Positions 9,371 through 17,078 of a DNA stretch of 57,046 nucleotides are shown here, one piece after another. Every line of letters begins with the position of its first letter. Position 1 is the first letter of the stretch. The stretch is from assembly GCA_945860605.1 (NCBI GenBank), contig CAMAQL010000004.1:1-57046 (forward strand). The letters run 5' to 3'. The notes below the pieces were generated by a model. That model did no database searches. It was given only the letters and a program-made list of their open reading frames with translations, and had not been told where the DNA came from. This DNA is from Chitinophaga pinensis (GTDB lineage Bacteria; Bacteroidota; Bacteroidia; Chitinophagales; Chitinophagaceae). Both the position numbers and the translations under genes were made by a program.

Positions 9371-9708
9371 TTTGTATTTTTTCCTCTATTAATAAGCACT
9401 GTCTAAAATTGTACTTCTACACTGTATAGATTGAGAAAATATACTATTCACTCTTTAAACATATGACTTAGAAAAAATACCGAAATATTCGTCTCTCAGC
9501 TCGCGCTGCTCGAATGTTCGTCGAATATTTGTATTGTTTTCTAAGCTTCACTCATTGGAGCAATGCTAGGCCATAATATACATCCACATTAAAACAAGAG
9601 GTCATTGAGAATAATATACTATTCCGTAGCGAAACTTCGAGCGAAGCGAGCGTATAGCCAAGGGATAGGTGTATTTTCTCAATCATTATGTTCATAGGTG
9701 GTTCTCTG
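9371..9708. repeat. Non-coding spacer with short direct and inverted repeats
   Basis: No convincing gene. ATTGAGAAAATA-type sequences recur: 9430-9449, a variant at 9604-9624 sharing the tail ATACTATTC, and an inverted copy at 9672-9683. An inverted repeat AAATATTCG/CGAATATTT (9483-9491, 9522-9530) encloses a GC-richer segment, and a short hairpin CTTCG-AG-CGAAG lies near 9635-9646. The stretch sits between two parS-type palindromes. It could contain a small RNA or simply be centromere spacer. Confidence 0.5.
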
Positions 9709-9726
9709 GTGTTCCACGTGGAACAC
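9709..9726. other. parS-type site, second perfect copy
   Basis: Perfect 18-bp palindrome GTGTTCCACGTGGAACAC with the parS core GTTCCACGTGGAAC. It ends directly at the ybeY stop codon (9727-9729 on plus). Together with 9294-9331 it makes a two-site cluster about 400 bp apart. Confidence 0.8.
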
Positions 9727-10167
9727 TTACGAACCGATTGTTTTCAAATACGCTTTCAGCCATTTATCTTCCATTGACCGCATGACCTTTACATCTGCTG
9801 GTTTTTTATCTTTATATCCACAAAAATGCAATGCACCATGAAAAATCACCCTTAACAGCTCGTGCATATACAAATTGCCTTCTGTTTTTGCATTTTCCTT
9901 CACACGTTCAATACTGATATAAACATCTCCAACCAGGCTTCCCTTTTGCTCGGAAAGATCAAAGCTGATAATGTCTGTGTAGAAGTCGTGTTGCAAAAAT
10001 CGCTTATTGATGTCTAATAGATAAGCATCCGAACAGAAAACATATTGTAGGGCCTCTATCATAACCCCCTCTTTCAGACACTGCTTACCGATAAAAGTTT
10101 TTAGCTTTGTCCTAAACCTAAGGGTAGTGCCCTTATCCGCATTGTTAAAAAAAATAGTCCTGTCCAT
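9727..10167 (-). CDS. ybeY: Endoribonuclease YbeY
   Basis: 146 aa metal-dependent RNase for 16S rRNA 3'-end maturation and ribosome quality control. The zinc motif is HGALHFCGYKD (about residues 108-120). The first two His of the H-x3-H-x5-H pattern are present and the third position is Asp; I recall this variant as common in Bacteroidota YbeY, so I treat it as functional. The start ATG 10165-10167 gives MDRTIFFNNADKG. It is divergent from feoA. Its stop abuts the 18-bp parS palindrome. Confidence 0.93.
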   Translation of the reverse strand: MDRTIFFNNADKGTTLRFRTKLKTFIGKQCLKEGVMIEALQYVFCSDAYLLDINKRFLQHDFYTDIISFDLSEQKGSLVGDVYISIERVKENAKTEGNLYMHELLRVIFHGALHFCGYKDKKPADVKVMRSMEDKWLKAYLKTIGS

Positions 10168-10243
10168 AAAACATTGATAGTGATTGTATTTATAACGAAA
10201 TTTAATGCTCCATATTTCGTAAGTACTTAAATATAAACAATGG

Positions 10244-10251
10244 TATCTTTG
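10244..10251 (+). promoter_or_regulatory. -7 promoter element of feoA
   Basis: TATCTTTG, a perfect TAnnTTTG match, ending 9 nt before ATG 10261. It overlaps the alternative upstream ATG at 10240 and so argues against that start. Confidence 0.7.
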
Positions 10252-10260
10252 TGCTCTATT

Positions 10261-10479
10261 ATGAAGAAATTGTCGGATTTAAAAATTGGGGAAACTGGCG
10301 TGATTCACTCCTTTGAAAATGATGAAATATTTTTAAAGTTAATGGAGATGGGTTGTATTCCTGGTGAAACAATTCGAGTAGAACAAATTGCACCGCTTGG
10401 AGATCCTATATCAATATCGGTTGCTGGCTATCAATTAAGCTTAAGAAACGACGAAGCAGAGGGTATTATTATTACTTAG
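10261..10479 (+). CDS. feoA: FeoA-domain protein
   Basis: 72 aa, a single SH3-like FeoA domain (LSDLKIGETGVIHSF to the C-terminus; core LMEMGCIPGETIRVEQIAPLGDP). In ferrous iron uptake FeoA is a small cytoplasmic partner of the FeoB permease; no feoB lies within the window. An upstream in-frame ATG at 10240 exists, but it overlaps the perfect -7 box 10244-10251, so translation from 10261 is preferred. nadD follows after 35 bp, probably on the same transcript. The assignment to iron transport rests on the domain only. Confidence 0.85.
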   Translation: MKKLSDLKIGETGVIHSFENDEIFLKLMEMGCIPGETIRVEQIAPLGDPISISVAGYQLSLRNDEAEGIIIT

Positions 10480-10514
10480 AATATGTCTAACTAACTGAAA
10501 TTCAATATTTTGAG

Positions 10515-11123
10515 ATGAAAATTGGTCTATTTTTCGGTTCATTTAACCCCATTCACCATGGACATTTAATGGTGGCTAGTTATATCGCCAATCACACCGA
10601 TTTGCAACAAATTTGGCTAGTCGTGTCTCCTCAAAATCCTCACAAAACCCAATCAAGTTTATTAAATGAATATGATCGTTTGCATTTGGCTCAATTGGCA
10701 GTCGAAAATGATGATCAGATTAAGGTAAGCGACATAGAGTTTAAGCTTCCAAAGCCTTCTTATACCATTGATACCTTAACGTATTTAGAAGAAAAGTTTC
10801 CACAGCATCAATTTTATGTCATCATGGGAGGTGATAGTTTTCAAAATTTACCAAAGTGGAAGAATTTTGAAACACTTGTAAAAAATTATCAGTTCATTGT
10901 GTACAGACGACCCGGTTTCGATATCACAGAAAATTATGGCGCAAATATGCAATACCTAGAAGCGCCTATGTTGGAATTATCAGCAACACTAATTCGAAAT
11001 AATTGTAAGGAAGGCATCACAATACGCTACCTTGTTCCTGAGGATGTAAGATTAGAAATTGAAAGGTGTAATTATTTTAAAGAAGAAGGCGCGAAGGCGC
11101 CTGATGAAAAAAAGAAATCTTAA
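10515..11123 (+). CDS. nadD: Nicotinate-nucleotide adenylyltransferase
   Basis: 202 aa. It transfers AMP from ATP to nicotinate mononucleotide, giving deamido-NAD, in the cytosol. The nucleotidyltransferase signature GSFNPIHHGHLMVA (residues 8-21, HxGH-type) and the C-terminal LSATLIRNN (the SxTxIR motif, about 158-166) are both intact, as is VMGGDSFQNLPKWKNFE. It lies 35 bp after feoA. It is convergent with the DUF2480 gene, with 28 bp between. The window also encodes a PnuC-kinase pair feeding NAD from ribosides. Confidence 0.95.
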   Translation: MKIGLFFGSFNPIHHGHLMVASYIANHTDLQQIWLVVSPQNPHKTQSSLLNEYDRLHLAQLAVENDDQIKVSDIEFKLPKPSYTIDTLTYLEEKFPQHQFYVIMGGDSFQNLPKWKNFETLVKNYQFIVYRRPGFDITENYGANMQYLEAPMLELSATLIRNNCKEGITIRYLVPEDVRLEIERCNYFKEEGAKAPDEKKKS

Positions 11124-11151
11124 ATAAGGCTTAGTATAAACGCTTCGCTAT

Positions 11152-11658
11152 TTATTTCTTTTTATAAACTGGTACGGTAGAACAAGGTTCGCCATACATA
11201 ATACTTTTAACAACCGGGCGTAATTTTTGTGTAATTGCAATAAACGCAGATTCTCCAATAGGTTTGTCACCACAGCCTTTGACCACAACACGTTGGTCTG
11301 TAAATGTAGATGGATCTATTTTTTGTATCTCTTCTAATAAGACTAGTTCTCTTGTTTTATTTTCATCACCAAAATAAATAGACCTTACATAGGGTGATAA
11401 GTTAGCCACAATTAACATGTTTGCCCACATTGGAATAATAGCATCTGTGCTACAGAAAATACCTACAATTTTATTTTCATATTGGGACCAATCTGTCGTG
11501 GCTAAACTAGCGCGAAAGTCTTTCTCTTTAAGAATTAACTCCTTAAATAAAAATGGTTTAATATCAAAAACAACAATATCAATGTTGGGGATATATTGAG
11601 CAAGGTCTAAACTAATTAAACCGCTCTCCGCTACTTTATTAATTAATGTTTCTGACAT
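11152..11658 (-). CDS. DUF2480 family protein
   Basis: 168 aa, recognised as the DUF2480 family known from Bacteroidota. No signal peptide or membrane segment, so cytoplasmic. Visible conserved-looking stretches are MSETLINKVAESGLISLDL at the start, CSTDAIIPMWANML in the middle and VVVKGCGDKPIGESAFIAIT near the C-terminus, each with a Cys that might bind metal or be redox active (speculative). It is monocistronic by spacing: the ppiD-like terminator lies upstream and the convergent nadD downstream. Function unknown. Confidence 0.85.
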   Translation of the reverse strand: MSETLINKVAESGLISLDLAQYIPNIDIVVFDIKPFLFKELILKEKDFRASLATTDWSQYENKIVGIFCSTDAIIPMWANMLIVANLSPYVRSIYFGDENKTRELVLLEEIQKIDPSTFTDQRVVVKGCGDKPIGESAFIAITQKLRPVVKSIMYGEPCSTVPVYKKK

Positions 11659-11715
11659 GTTGTAAAATTAGATTGTTTTTTAGAAACCAATGAGAAATCT
11701 TGTTTCGAAAAGCGA

Positions 11716-11747
11716 ATAAAAAACCCCCGATAAATCGAGGGTTTTAA
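11716..11747 (-). terminator. Rho-independent terminator after the PpiD-like gene
   Basis: On the minus strand, AAAACCCTCGA pairs with TCGGGGGTTTT (one T-G wobble) around a TTTA loop and is followed by a T-run. It lies 17 nt after the stop codon at 11764. Confidence 0.85.
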
Positions 11748-11763
11748 AAATATTAATTATCTA

Positions 11764-13842
11764 CTAATATACCTTCGTGCGGTTATCTTGGATCTTTGCC
11801 ACTTTTTTCAATCCAATATTAGTTCTGTATATCACCGATCTTGTTCTGTTGATTAAGTCCGCCTCAAAACTAGCAAGGTCTTGTGTAGCAGCCTTTGCTC
11901 CTTGAGATCTTACACTAATTACAAAAACACCTGCGTTTCCCGAAATCGGCGCACTTGGTTTATTTAAAAACGCTTTATTAAATGCAGCGCCTACAAGTTT
12001 TGGCTCATTTCCAATACCAGGGATCGTTGAATAATTAAAGTTGATGCTATCGGCGGGTTGTATGATTGTTTTTGCACTTGCTGCAATCTCTTCAATTGTG
12101 TTGCCCTTAAAATTTTGTTTAATTTGTATGGCTTTCTTTTGGTCTCTTAAAATTCCTTCGATTTGTGGTTTTACTGATGTAACTGATGCAAGTCCCACCT
12201 TTTCTTCTCCTGTAATGATAGCAACATAATAACTGTCGCCCACTTCGATTGGTTCAGAAACAGCATTTAGGTCTTTTTCAAAGACCCAGCGTACAAGCGT
12301 TCTTGATTCACCAATACCAGCAATTTCAAAATCCATCAGCTTAATGCCTGATGCTGGGAAGGTTTGTTTATTTAATTTAACCGCTTCTTGGTTGAAGGAT
12401 TTTACATCTTTACTTGTGCTTGCAAAAGCGGCAGCTGCAGCAGACACCACCCCAATTGTTTCGCTACTTGGAAGAATTGCTTTTGATAAATAGGCAATTT
12501 TATAAGCAGCGCTTCTTGGTGTTTGTTTTAAAACTTCAATATAATGATATCCAAAATCAGTTTTTACAACCCCTTTTGAGCCAATTGAATTATCAAAAGA
12601 AAAATCATTAAATGGTCCTACCATTTGTGCTTGTGGAAACATCTCGTATTTTCCACCCTTTTCCTTGCTTCCCGCGTCATCAGAATATTTTAAAACCATT
12701 TCATCAAATGAAACACCGCCGGCTATCGCAGATTTTATACTGTCAATTAATTTCTTAGCGGCACTATCGTCGCGAATAATTTGTCCATTTTGTCCAGCTG
12801 TTGCAATTAATATATGTCTTACACTAGCGCTATCTGGCCATTGCTTAACACCAATCACTTTTGCGATTGTATAATTTTTTCCATCCACATAAGGGCCATA
12901 CGTATTTCCAACACCTGCGGCAATAATTGCCTCTTTGTTTGGAACCTGTAAAGACTTTAAACTGATGTAGCTATTATAATAAGGTAAATCAGAGCCAGCT
13001 TTGTTTAAAAATGCAGCTGGGTCTTGTGCTGCCTGAAAATCTTCTTTTAGTGCAGAAACGGTATTTAAAACAGTGTTTGAATCTGTGCTAGTGGGCGCTG
13101 CTGAAAAACCAACAAAATTAATTGATTTACTTGCCTCTTCCACTTGATATGCCGCTGGGTTTTCTTTGATGTAAGTAGCAATCTCGTCGTCTGTAACTTT
13201 TATTGCACTGTCAGAAATACTAGCATATGGTATACCAACGATATTAATATTTGCAATGCTATTACTTTCGTTGTATTGTTTTTGTATCATCCAAGTTGGA
13301 ACCTGGACTCCTTTTACAATAAGTGCTTGGTATTTATTTCTCAATCTATTTTCAATAGATGGTTCAATATACATCTTCTCGATCTGATTAATTTGCTCCT
13401 GATTTTTACTTTTTTTCACTTGAGCAATCGCCTGCTTAGCATCATTCACTTTAAACTCCCCTGTATTAGGGTCGGTGAATTCTTGTTTAAATGGAGATTC
13501 AGTACCGAATAAAACATCCGAAAGTTCTTTTACACCAACCGAGATGCCTAACTTTTTTTCTTCTGTCATAAATAAAGCGCGGTCAACTTCTTGATTCCAT
13601 AAGAACCCAATAAGCTGTTCACGTTTAACACCTTGAGATGCATAGTTTTGAACTTGGATTTCTAATTTCTCTTCAAAATTTGTTTTACTAATACTTAAAC
13701 CATTTATGGTTCCTAATTCCGAAACCATAGTATTACCTTGTTTACCGATGCCGTCTTGTAAAACAAAGGCAACTAAAGCGATTACAATAATTGTAAAGAT
13801 GATCCAAGCACCTTTATCACGAATGTTCTGAATAATAGACAT
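11764..13842 (-). CDS. PpiD-like periplasmic chaperone/peptidyl-prolyl isomerase
   Basis: 692 aa. A single N-terminal membrane anchor (about 12-32, GAWIIFTIIVIALVAFVLQ) with the rest periplasmic, as in PpiD. A SurA-N-like chaperone region follows (about 40-250), then a parvulin-type rotamase domain (about 338-445: SVRHILIAT, FDEMVLKYSDDAGSKEKGG, GYHYIEVL), and a C-terminal chaperone-like region. It is expected to help outer-membrane proteins fold as they leave Sec. Monocistronic: own terminator downstream and -7 box TAAATTTG upstream (13868-13875). It diverges from recA across the 754-bp AT-rich gap. Confidence 0.9.
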   Translation of the reverse strand: MSIIQNIRDKGAWIIFTIIVIALVAFVLQDGIGKQGNTMVSELGTINGLSISKTNFEEKLEIQVQNYASQGVKREQLIGFLWNQEVDRALFMTEEKKLGISVGVKELSDVLFGTESPFKQEFTDPNTGEFKVNDAKQAIAQVKKSKNQEQINQIEKMYIEPSIENRLRNKYQALIVKGVQVPTWMIQKQYNESNSIANINIVGIPYASISDSAIKVTDDEIATYIKENPAAYQVEEASKSINFVGFSAAPTSTDSNTVLNTVSALKEDFQAAQDPAAFLNKAGSDLPYYNSYISLKSLQVPNKEAIIAAGVGNTYGPYVDGKNYTIAKVIGVKQWPDSASVRHILIATAGQNGQIIRDDSAAKKLIDSIKSAIAGGVSFDEMVLKYSDDAGSKEKGGKYEMFPQAQMVGPFNDFSFDNSIGSKGVVKTDFGYHYIEVLKQTPRSAAYKIAYLSKAILPSSETIGVVSAAAAAFASTSKDVKSFNQEAVKLNKQTFPASGIKLMDFEIAGIGESRTLVRWVFEKDLNAVSEPIEVGDSYYVAIITGEEKVGLASVTSVKPQIEGILRDQKKAIQIKQNFKGNTIEEIAASAKTIIQPADSINFNYSTIPGIGNEPKLVGAAFNKAFLNKPSAPISGNAGVFVISVRSQGAKAATQDLASFEADLINRTRSVIYRTNIGLKKVAKIQDNRTKVY

Positions 13843-14596
13843 ATGTAGCTTATAATTATATAGGCAGCAAATTTAGTATATTATATGAACGAAATTCATT
13901 TGTATCTAGATTAAAATACACAAAGGACAGGTGGATAAATAAAAAAACAGTGGATAAGCCCCAATTTTGATGAAATAAATGGGTATAATAATAGTAAAAG
14001 CAGATTTGGAAATATTAATAAGTAGATTTTATATAAAAGTATAGTTAGTTTATACCCGTTAATTAACAGTGGATAAGCTGTGATTATTTAAAAAGGCTTT
14101 CAAATTATATATATAAAATTAAAATAATAAAACTAATGCATTTTTACACTGGTAAGGATTTTAGGATGTATTAATATGTCAAAATTGGGCTAAATCAAAA
14201 TGCTTTACAAGTGAATAACTAAGTTATTAAGATATTAACAGCCGTAATAGTATTAGTTGATTTATATAAATGTATTAATAAAGAATACTACGGTAGTAAT
14301 ACACATTTGCCATTTGAAGCTATTATTAAAAATAAACTACTTTTATTGGATCATATGAAATACCTATTTAAACCACTAGATTAATACTTGAAAAAGATAA
14401 ATAAATAAATACTAAATTTATTACTAAAGTAAAAAAATATTATAAATAATTAAAAATCAATGTTTTATATAAAATTAATGACTGGATAAATATAAAAACT
14501 AATCAAATTAGTAAAAAAATACTAAAAATTTTAGTTTATTAACAATTTATCCCTATCTTCACATTCAATTTAAATTAAAACATAAAACGACAAGCT
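13843..14596. other. 754-bp AT-rich non-coding region with DnaA-box-like sites
   Basis: No plausible gene. The stretch is strikingly AT-rich, most of all from 14380 to 14580. GTGGATAA (reverse complement TTATCCAC, the first eight bases of a DnaA box) occurs three times in the same orientation at 13931-13938, 13950-13957 and 14069-14076, two of them in the context CAGTGGATAAGC. Other structure: inverted repeat GGGTATA/TATACCC (13981-13987, 14051-14057), an 11-bp direct repeat ATGTATTAATA (14166-14176, 14270-14280) and a 13-bp dyad TACTACGGTAGTA (14286-14298). A candidate replication origin or a long regulatory leader for recA. Confidence 0.5.
13868..13875 (-). promoter_or_regulatory. -7 promoter element of the PpiD-like gene
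   Basis: TAAATTTG on minus fits TAnnTTTG and ends 25 nt before the start codon. No clear TTTG -33 box at standard spacing; the surrounding AT-richness weakens the call. Confidence 0.4.
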
Positions 14597-15610
14597 ATGA
14601 GTAACGCAGAAAAATTAAAAGCCCTAAAATTAACCATCGATAAAATCGATAAGGATTATGGTAAAGGAAGTGTAATGATGATGAATGAGCGCAGTCAAGA
14701 GCCTCAAGAAGTTATTTCAACAGGTTCAATTGGATTAGATACTGCGTTAGGAATAGGTGGATTACCTAAAGGAAGAATTATTGAAATTTATGGACCTGAA
14801 TCTTCTGGTAAAACAACTGTGGCAATTCATGTGATTGCAGAAGCACAAAAAAAAGGTGGAATGTGTGCAATAATTGATGCAGAACATGCATTTGATAGTG
14901 CCTATGCAAAACGTTTAGGAGTAGATGTAGATAACCTTTTAGTGTCTCAACCTGATTATGGTGAGCAAGCTTTAGAAATTGCCGATCGTTTGATTTTATC
15001 AGGTGCTATTGATGTGGTTGTGATTGACTCGGTTGCCGCACTTGTTCCAAAAAGTGAATTAGAAGGAGAAATGGGAGATTCTAAAATGGGATTACATGCA
15101 AGATTAATGTCTCAAGCATTGAGAAAATTAACAGCAACAATTAATAAAACTGGAACGGTTTGTATTTTCATTAACCAATTACGCGAAAAGATTGGTGTAA
15201 TGTTTGGTAATCCAGAAGTAACCACAGGAGGAAATGCTTTAAAATTCTATGCCTCTGTTCGTTTAGATATTAGAAGAATGGCACAAATTAAAGATGGTGA
15301 TGAAGCAATTGGTAATAGAGTGAAAGTAAAAGTGGTTAAAAATAAAGTAGCACCACCATTTAGAGCTGCAGAATTTGAAATTATTTTTGGAGAGGGTATT
15401 AGTAAAATTGGAGAAATTATTGATATGGGAGTAGAATTAGAAATTATTAACAAGAGCGGTAGTTGGTTTAGTTATGAAGGAAACAAACTAGGCCAAGGAC
15501 GAGATTCAGTTAAAACAATTTTACATGATAATCCAGAGATGGCTAATGAAATAGAGGCAAAAATTAGAGCTAAAATTGCCGCTAAAGTAGAAGCGGCTGC
15601 AACACATTAG
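14597..15610 (+). CDS. recA: Recombinase RecA
   Basis: 337 aa. ATP-dependent DNA strand exchange and repair filament. Walker [10 protein letters not shown] (about 65-73), Walker [11 protein letters not shown] (about 140-149), the L1/L2 region with [17 protein letters not shown] and [12 protein letters not shown], and the C-terminal domain are all present. The C-terminal acidic tail is short, ending in KVEAAATH. Start ATG 14597 with no Shine-Dalgarno; a poor -7-like TATCTTCA lies at 14554-14561. A strong terminator follows at 15648. recX, the usual RecA regulator, is encoded separately at 27.8 kb. Confidence 0.98.
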   Translation: MSNAEKLKALKLTIDKIDKDYGKGSVMMMNERSQEPQEVISTGSIGLDTALGIGGLPKGRIIEIYGPESSGKTTVAIHVIAEAQKKGGMCAIIDAEHAFDSAYAKRLGVDVDNLLVSQPDYGEQALEIADRLILSGAIDVVVIDSVAALVPKSELEGEMGDSKMGLHARLMSQALRKLTATINKTGTVCIFINQLREKIGVMFGNPEVTTGGNALKFYASVRLDIRRMAQIKDGDEAIGNRVKVKVVKNKVAPPFRAAEFEIIFGEGISKIGEIIDMGVELEIINKSGSWFSYEGNKLGQGRDSVKTILHDNPEMANEIEAKIRAKIAAKVEAAATH

Positions 15611-15647
15611 TCGATATAAACGTGTTTTTTAAGGTTAGTAGGTAATG

Positions 15648-15675
15648 ACCGCATCATTTGTGATGCGGTTTTTTT
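15648..15675 (+). terminator. Rho-independent terminator of recA
   Basis: Perfect 9-bp stem ACCGCATCA (15648-15656) with TGATGCGGT (15661-15669), loop TTTG, then a T-run to 15675. It overlaps the candidate start codons of the next gene. Confidence 0.9.
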
Positions 15676-16562
15676 ATATTTATAGGGTGGTGCAATTATT
15701 AAAAATATTAATTCAAGCGGGTTTATGGTTATTCTGTCATAAGATTCACCTTAAAAACAAACAACTATTTAAAACAACTGGTCCGTTATTAATAATAGCA
15801 AACCACCCAAATTCATTTTTAGATGCTTTAATTATAGGATCCTATTATAAGCGAAGGGTTTATTTTTTAGCAAGAGGGGACGCTTTTAAAAAACCGATTC
15901 ACCGATTTTTTTTAGAATCATTAAACATGATCCCCGTCTACAGGCTAAGAGAAGGAAAGGAGTTTTTACACTTAAATGATTATGCATTTAATAAATCCAT
16001 CGATTTACTAAGTAAGGGTTATGCTGTATTAATTTTTATCGAAGGAATTTGTATTAATAGCAACGAATTACAACCATTTAAAAAAGGTACCGCAAGGATT
16101 TTAGAAGGCGTTCAAAAAATAAACGTACATCCAAATATCCATATTGCTGGTATTGCATTTAATCAATTTAGGGGGATTGGTAAAACAGTTAATTTAGATA
16201 TCTCTGAAATGAACAATATACCACTAATACAAAACAGCAAAGACCGCGTTGTATTTAATCAAATTATTTTTGACCAATTAAAACAAAACATACAAATTCC
16301 AACAACCCCAACAAAATATAATAAAAATAATTTGTTTTATAAAATTCACATGCCGTTTTATAACTTGATAAAAAACTTTGTTGCAGAAAAAACAAAAGAC
16401 ACCGTGTTTTTTGACTCGGTTTTATTTACCATCCTTCTTTTTACATATCCTCTTTTTATTATTTCCTTATTTTTTATTCTTAAAATATTTAATCTCCCAA
16501 CCACCATTATTTTAGTTATCTTAGTATCATTACCAATTATGGGAAAAAGGGTACAAGATTAA
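15663..16562 (+). CDS. PlsC-like lysophospholipid acyltransferase family protein
   Basis: 299 aa from ATG 15663. Acyltransferase fold: ANHPNSFLDA (an H-x5-D version of the catalytic motif, seen in the glycerol-acyltransferase-like branch) and FIEGICINSNEL at the place of the FPEGTRS motif. A hydrophobic C-terminal pair of segments (about 255-295) anchors it in the inner membrane. It probably acylates a glycerophospholipid or related lipid; the substrate is unknown. The start is uncertain: ATG 15645 lies ahead of the recA terminator hairpin, ATG 15663 is inside its 3' arm, and GTG 15687/15690 lie beyond it but would lose the YR region typical of relatives. mgsA follows after 15 bp. Confidence 0.8.
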   Translation: MRFFYIYRVVQLLKILIQAGLWLFCHKIHLKNKQLFKTTGPLLIIANHPNSFLDALIIGSYYKRRVYFLARGDAFKKPIHRFFLESLNMIPVYRLREGKEFLHLNDYAFNKSIDLLSKGYAVLIFIEGICINSNELQPFKKGTARILEGVQKINVHPNIHIAGIAFNQFRGIGKTVNLDISEMNNIPLIQNSKDRVVFNQIIFDQLKQNIQIPTTPTKYNKNNLFYKIHMPFYNLIKNFVAEKTKDTVFFDSVLFTILLFTYPLFIISLFFILKIFNLPTTIILVILVSLPIMGKRVQD

Positions 16563-16577
16563 TGATAAAACCTTACA

Positions 16578-17030
16578 ATGAAATCCATCAGAAAACTAGA
16601 TAAAAGAAAAAAAATTGCGCTTATTGCGCATGACAATAAAAAAAAGGACATTATTGAATGGGCGGTGCATAATAAAATAGTGTTGTCTAAACATAGTCTA
16701 ATTGCAACAGGAACAACCGGTAGGCTAATTGAAGAAGCCCTGGATCAGCCGGTGGTTAAATTATTGAGCGGTCCGCTTGGGGGAGACCAACAAATTGGCG
16801 CCATGATTGCGACCGGTGATATAGATATGATATTTTTCTTTTTTGATCCAATGGAAGCTCAACCACACGATAGTGATGTAAAGGCTTTATTAAGACTTGC
16901 AGTGGCCTGGAACCTACCAATGGCATGTGATAGAACCACCGCCGACTTTATTGTAACCTCACCTTTTATGCAAGGGGAGTATGCATATGAACTACCTGAT
17001 TATTTAAATTATTTAAACAGGAAACTCTAA
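16578..17030 (+). CDS. mgsA: Methylglyoxal synthase
   Basis: 150 aa. Converts dihydroxyacetone phosphate to methylglyoxal and phosphate, the entry to the phosphate-releasing bypass of glycolysis. The family signature is intact: ALIAHDNKKKD, GTTGRL, GPLGGDQQIGAMIA with the catalytic Asp (about 64-77), FFFDPMEAQPHDSDVKALLR (about 87-106) and DRTTADFI. Usual length. It lies 15 bp after the acyltransferase and 48 bp before uvrB, which has its own -7 box. Confidence 0.96.
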   Translation: MKSIRKLDKRKKIALIAHDNKKKDIIEWAVHNKIVLSKHSLIATGTTGRLIEEALDQPVVKLLSGPLGGDQQIGAMIATGDIDMIFFFFDPMEAQPHDSDVKALLRLAVAWNLPMACDRTTADFIVTSPFMQGEYAYELPDYLNYLNRKL

Positions 17031-17067
17031 TCTACCATTTTTACGAAGCATATTTAGGGTTTGCGCT

Positions 17068-17075
17068 TACCTTTG
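17068..17075 (+). promoter_or_regulatory. -7 promoter element of uvrB
   Basis: TACCTTTG, perfect TAnnTTTG, ending only 3 nt before ATG 17079. This predicts a leaderless uvrB mRNA and rules out the upstream in-frame TTG at 17061. Confidence 0.65.
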
Positions 17076-17078
17076 TGT

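Noticed and set aside
9481..9560. Possible tRNA or rRNA fragment in the GC-richer segment between parS sites
   Set aside because: No cloverleaf, no T-loop consensus and no match to rRNA that I recognise.
10240..10260. Upstream ATG for feoA
   Set aside because: It overlaps the perfect -7 element.
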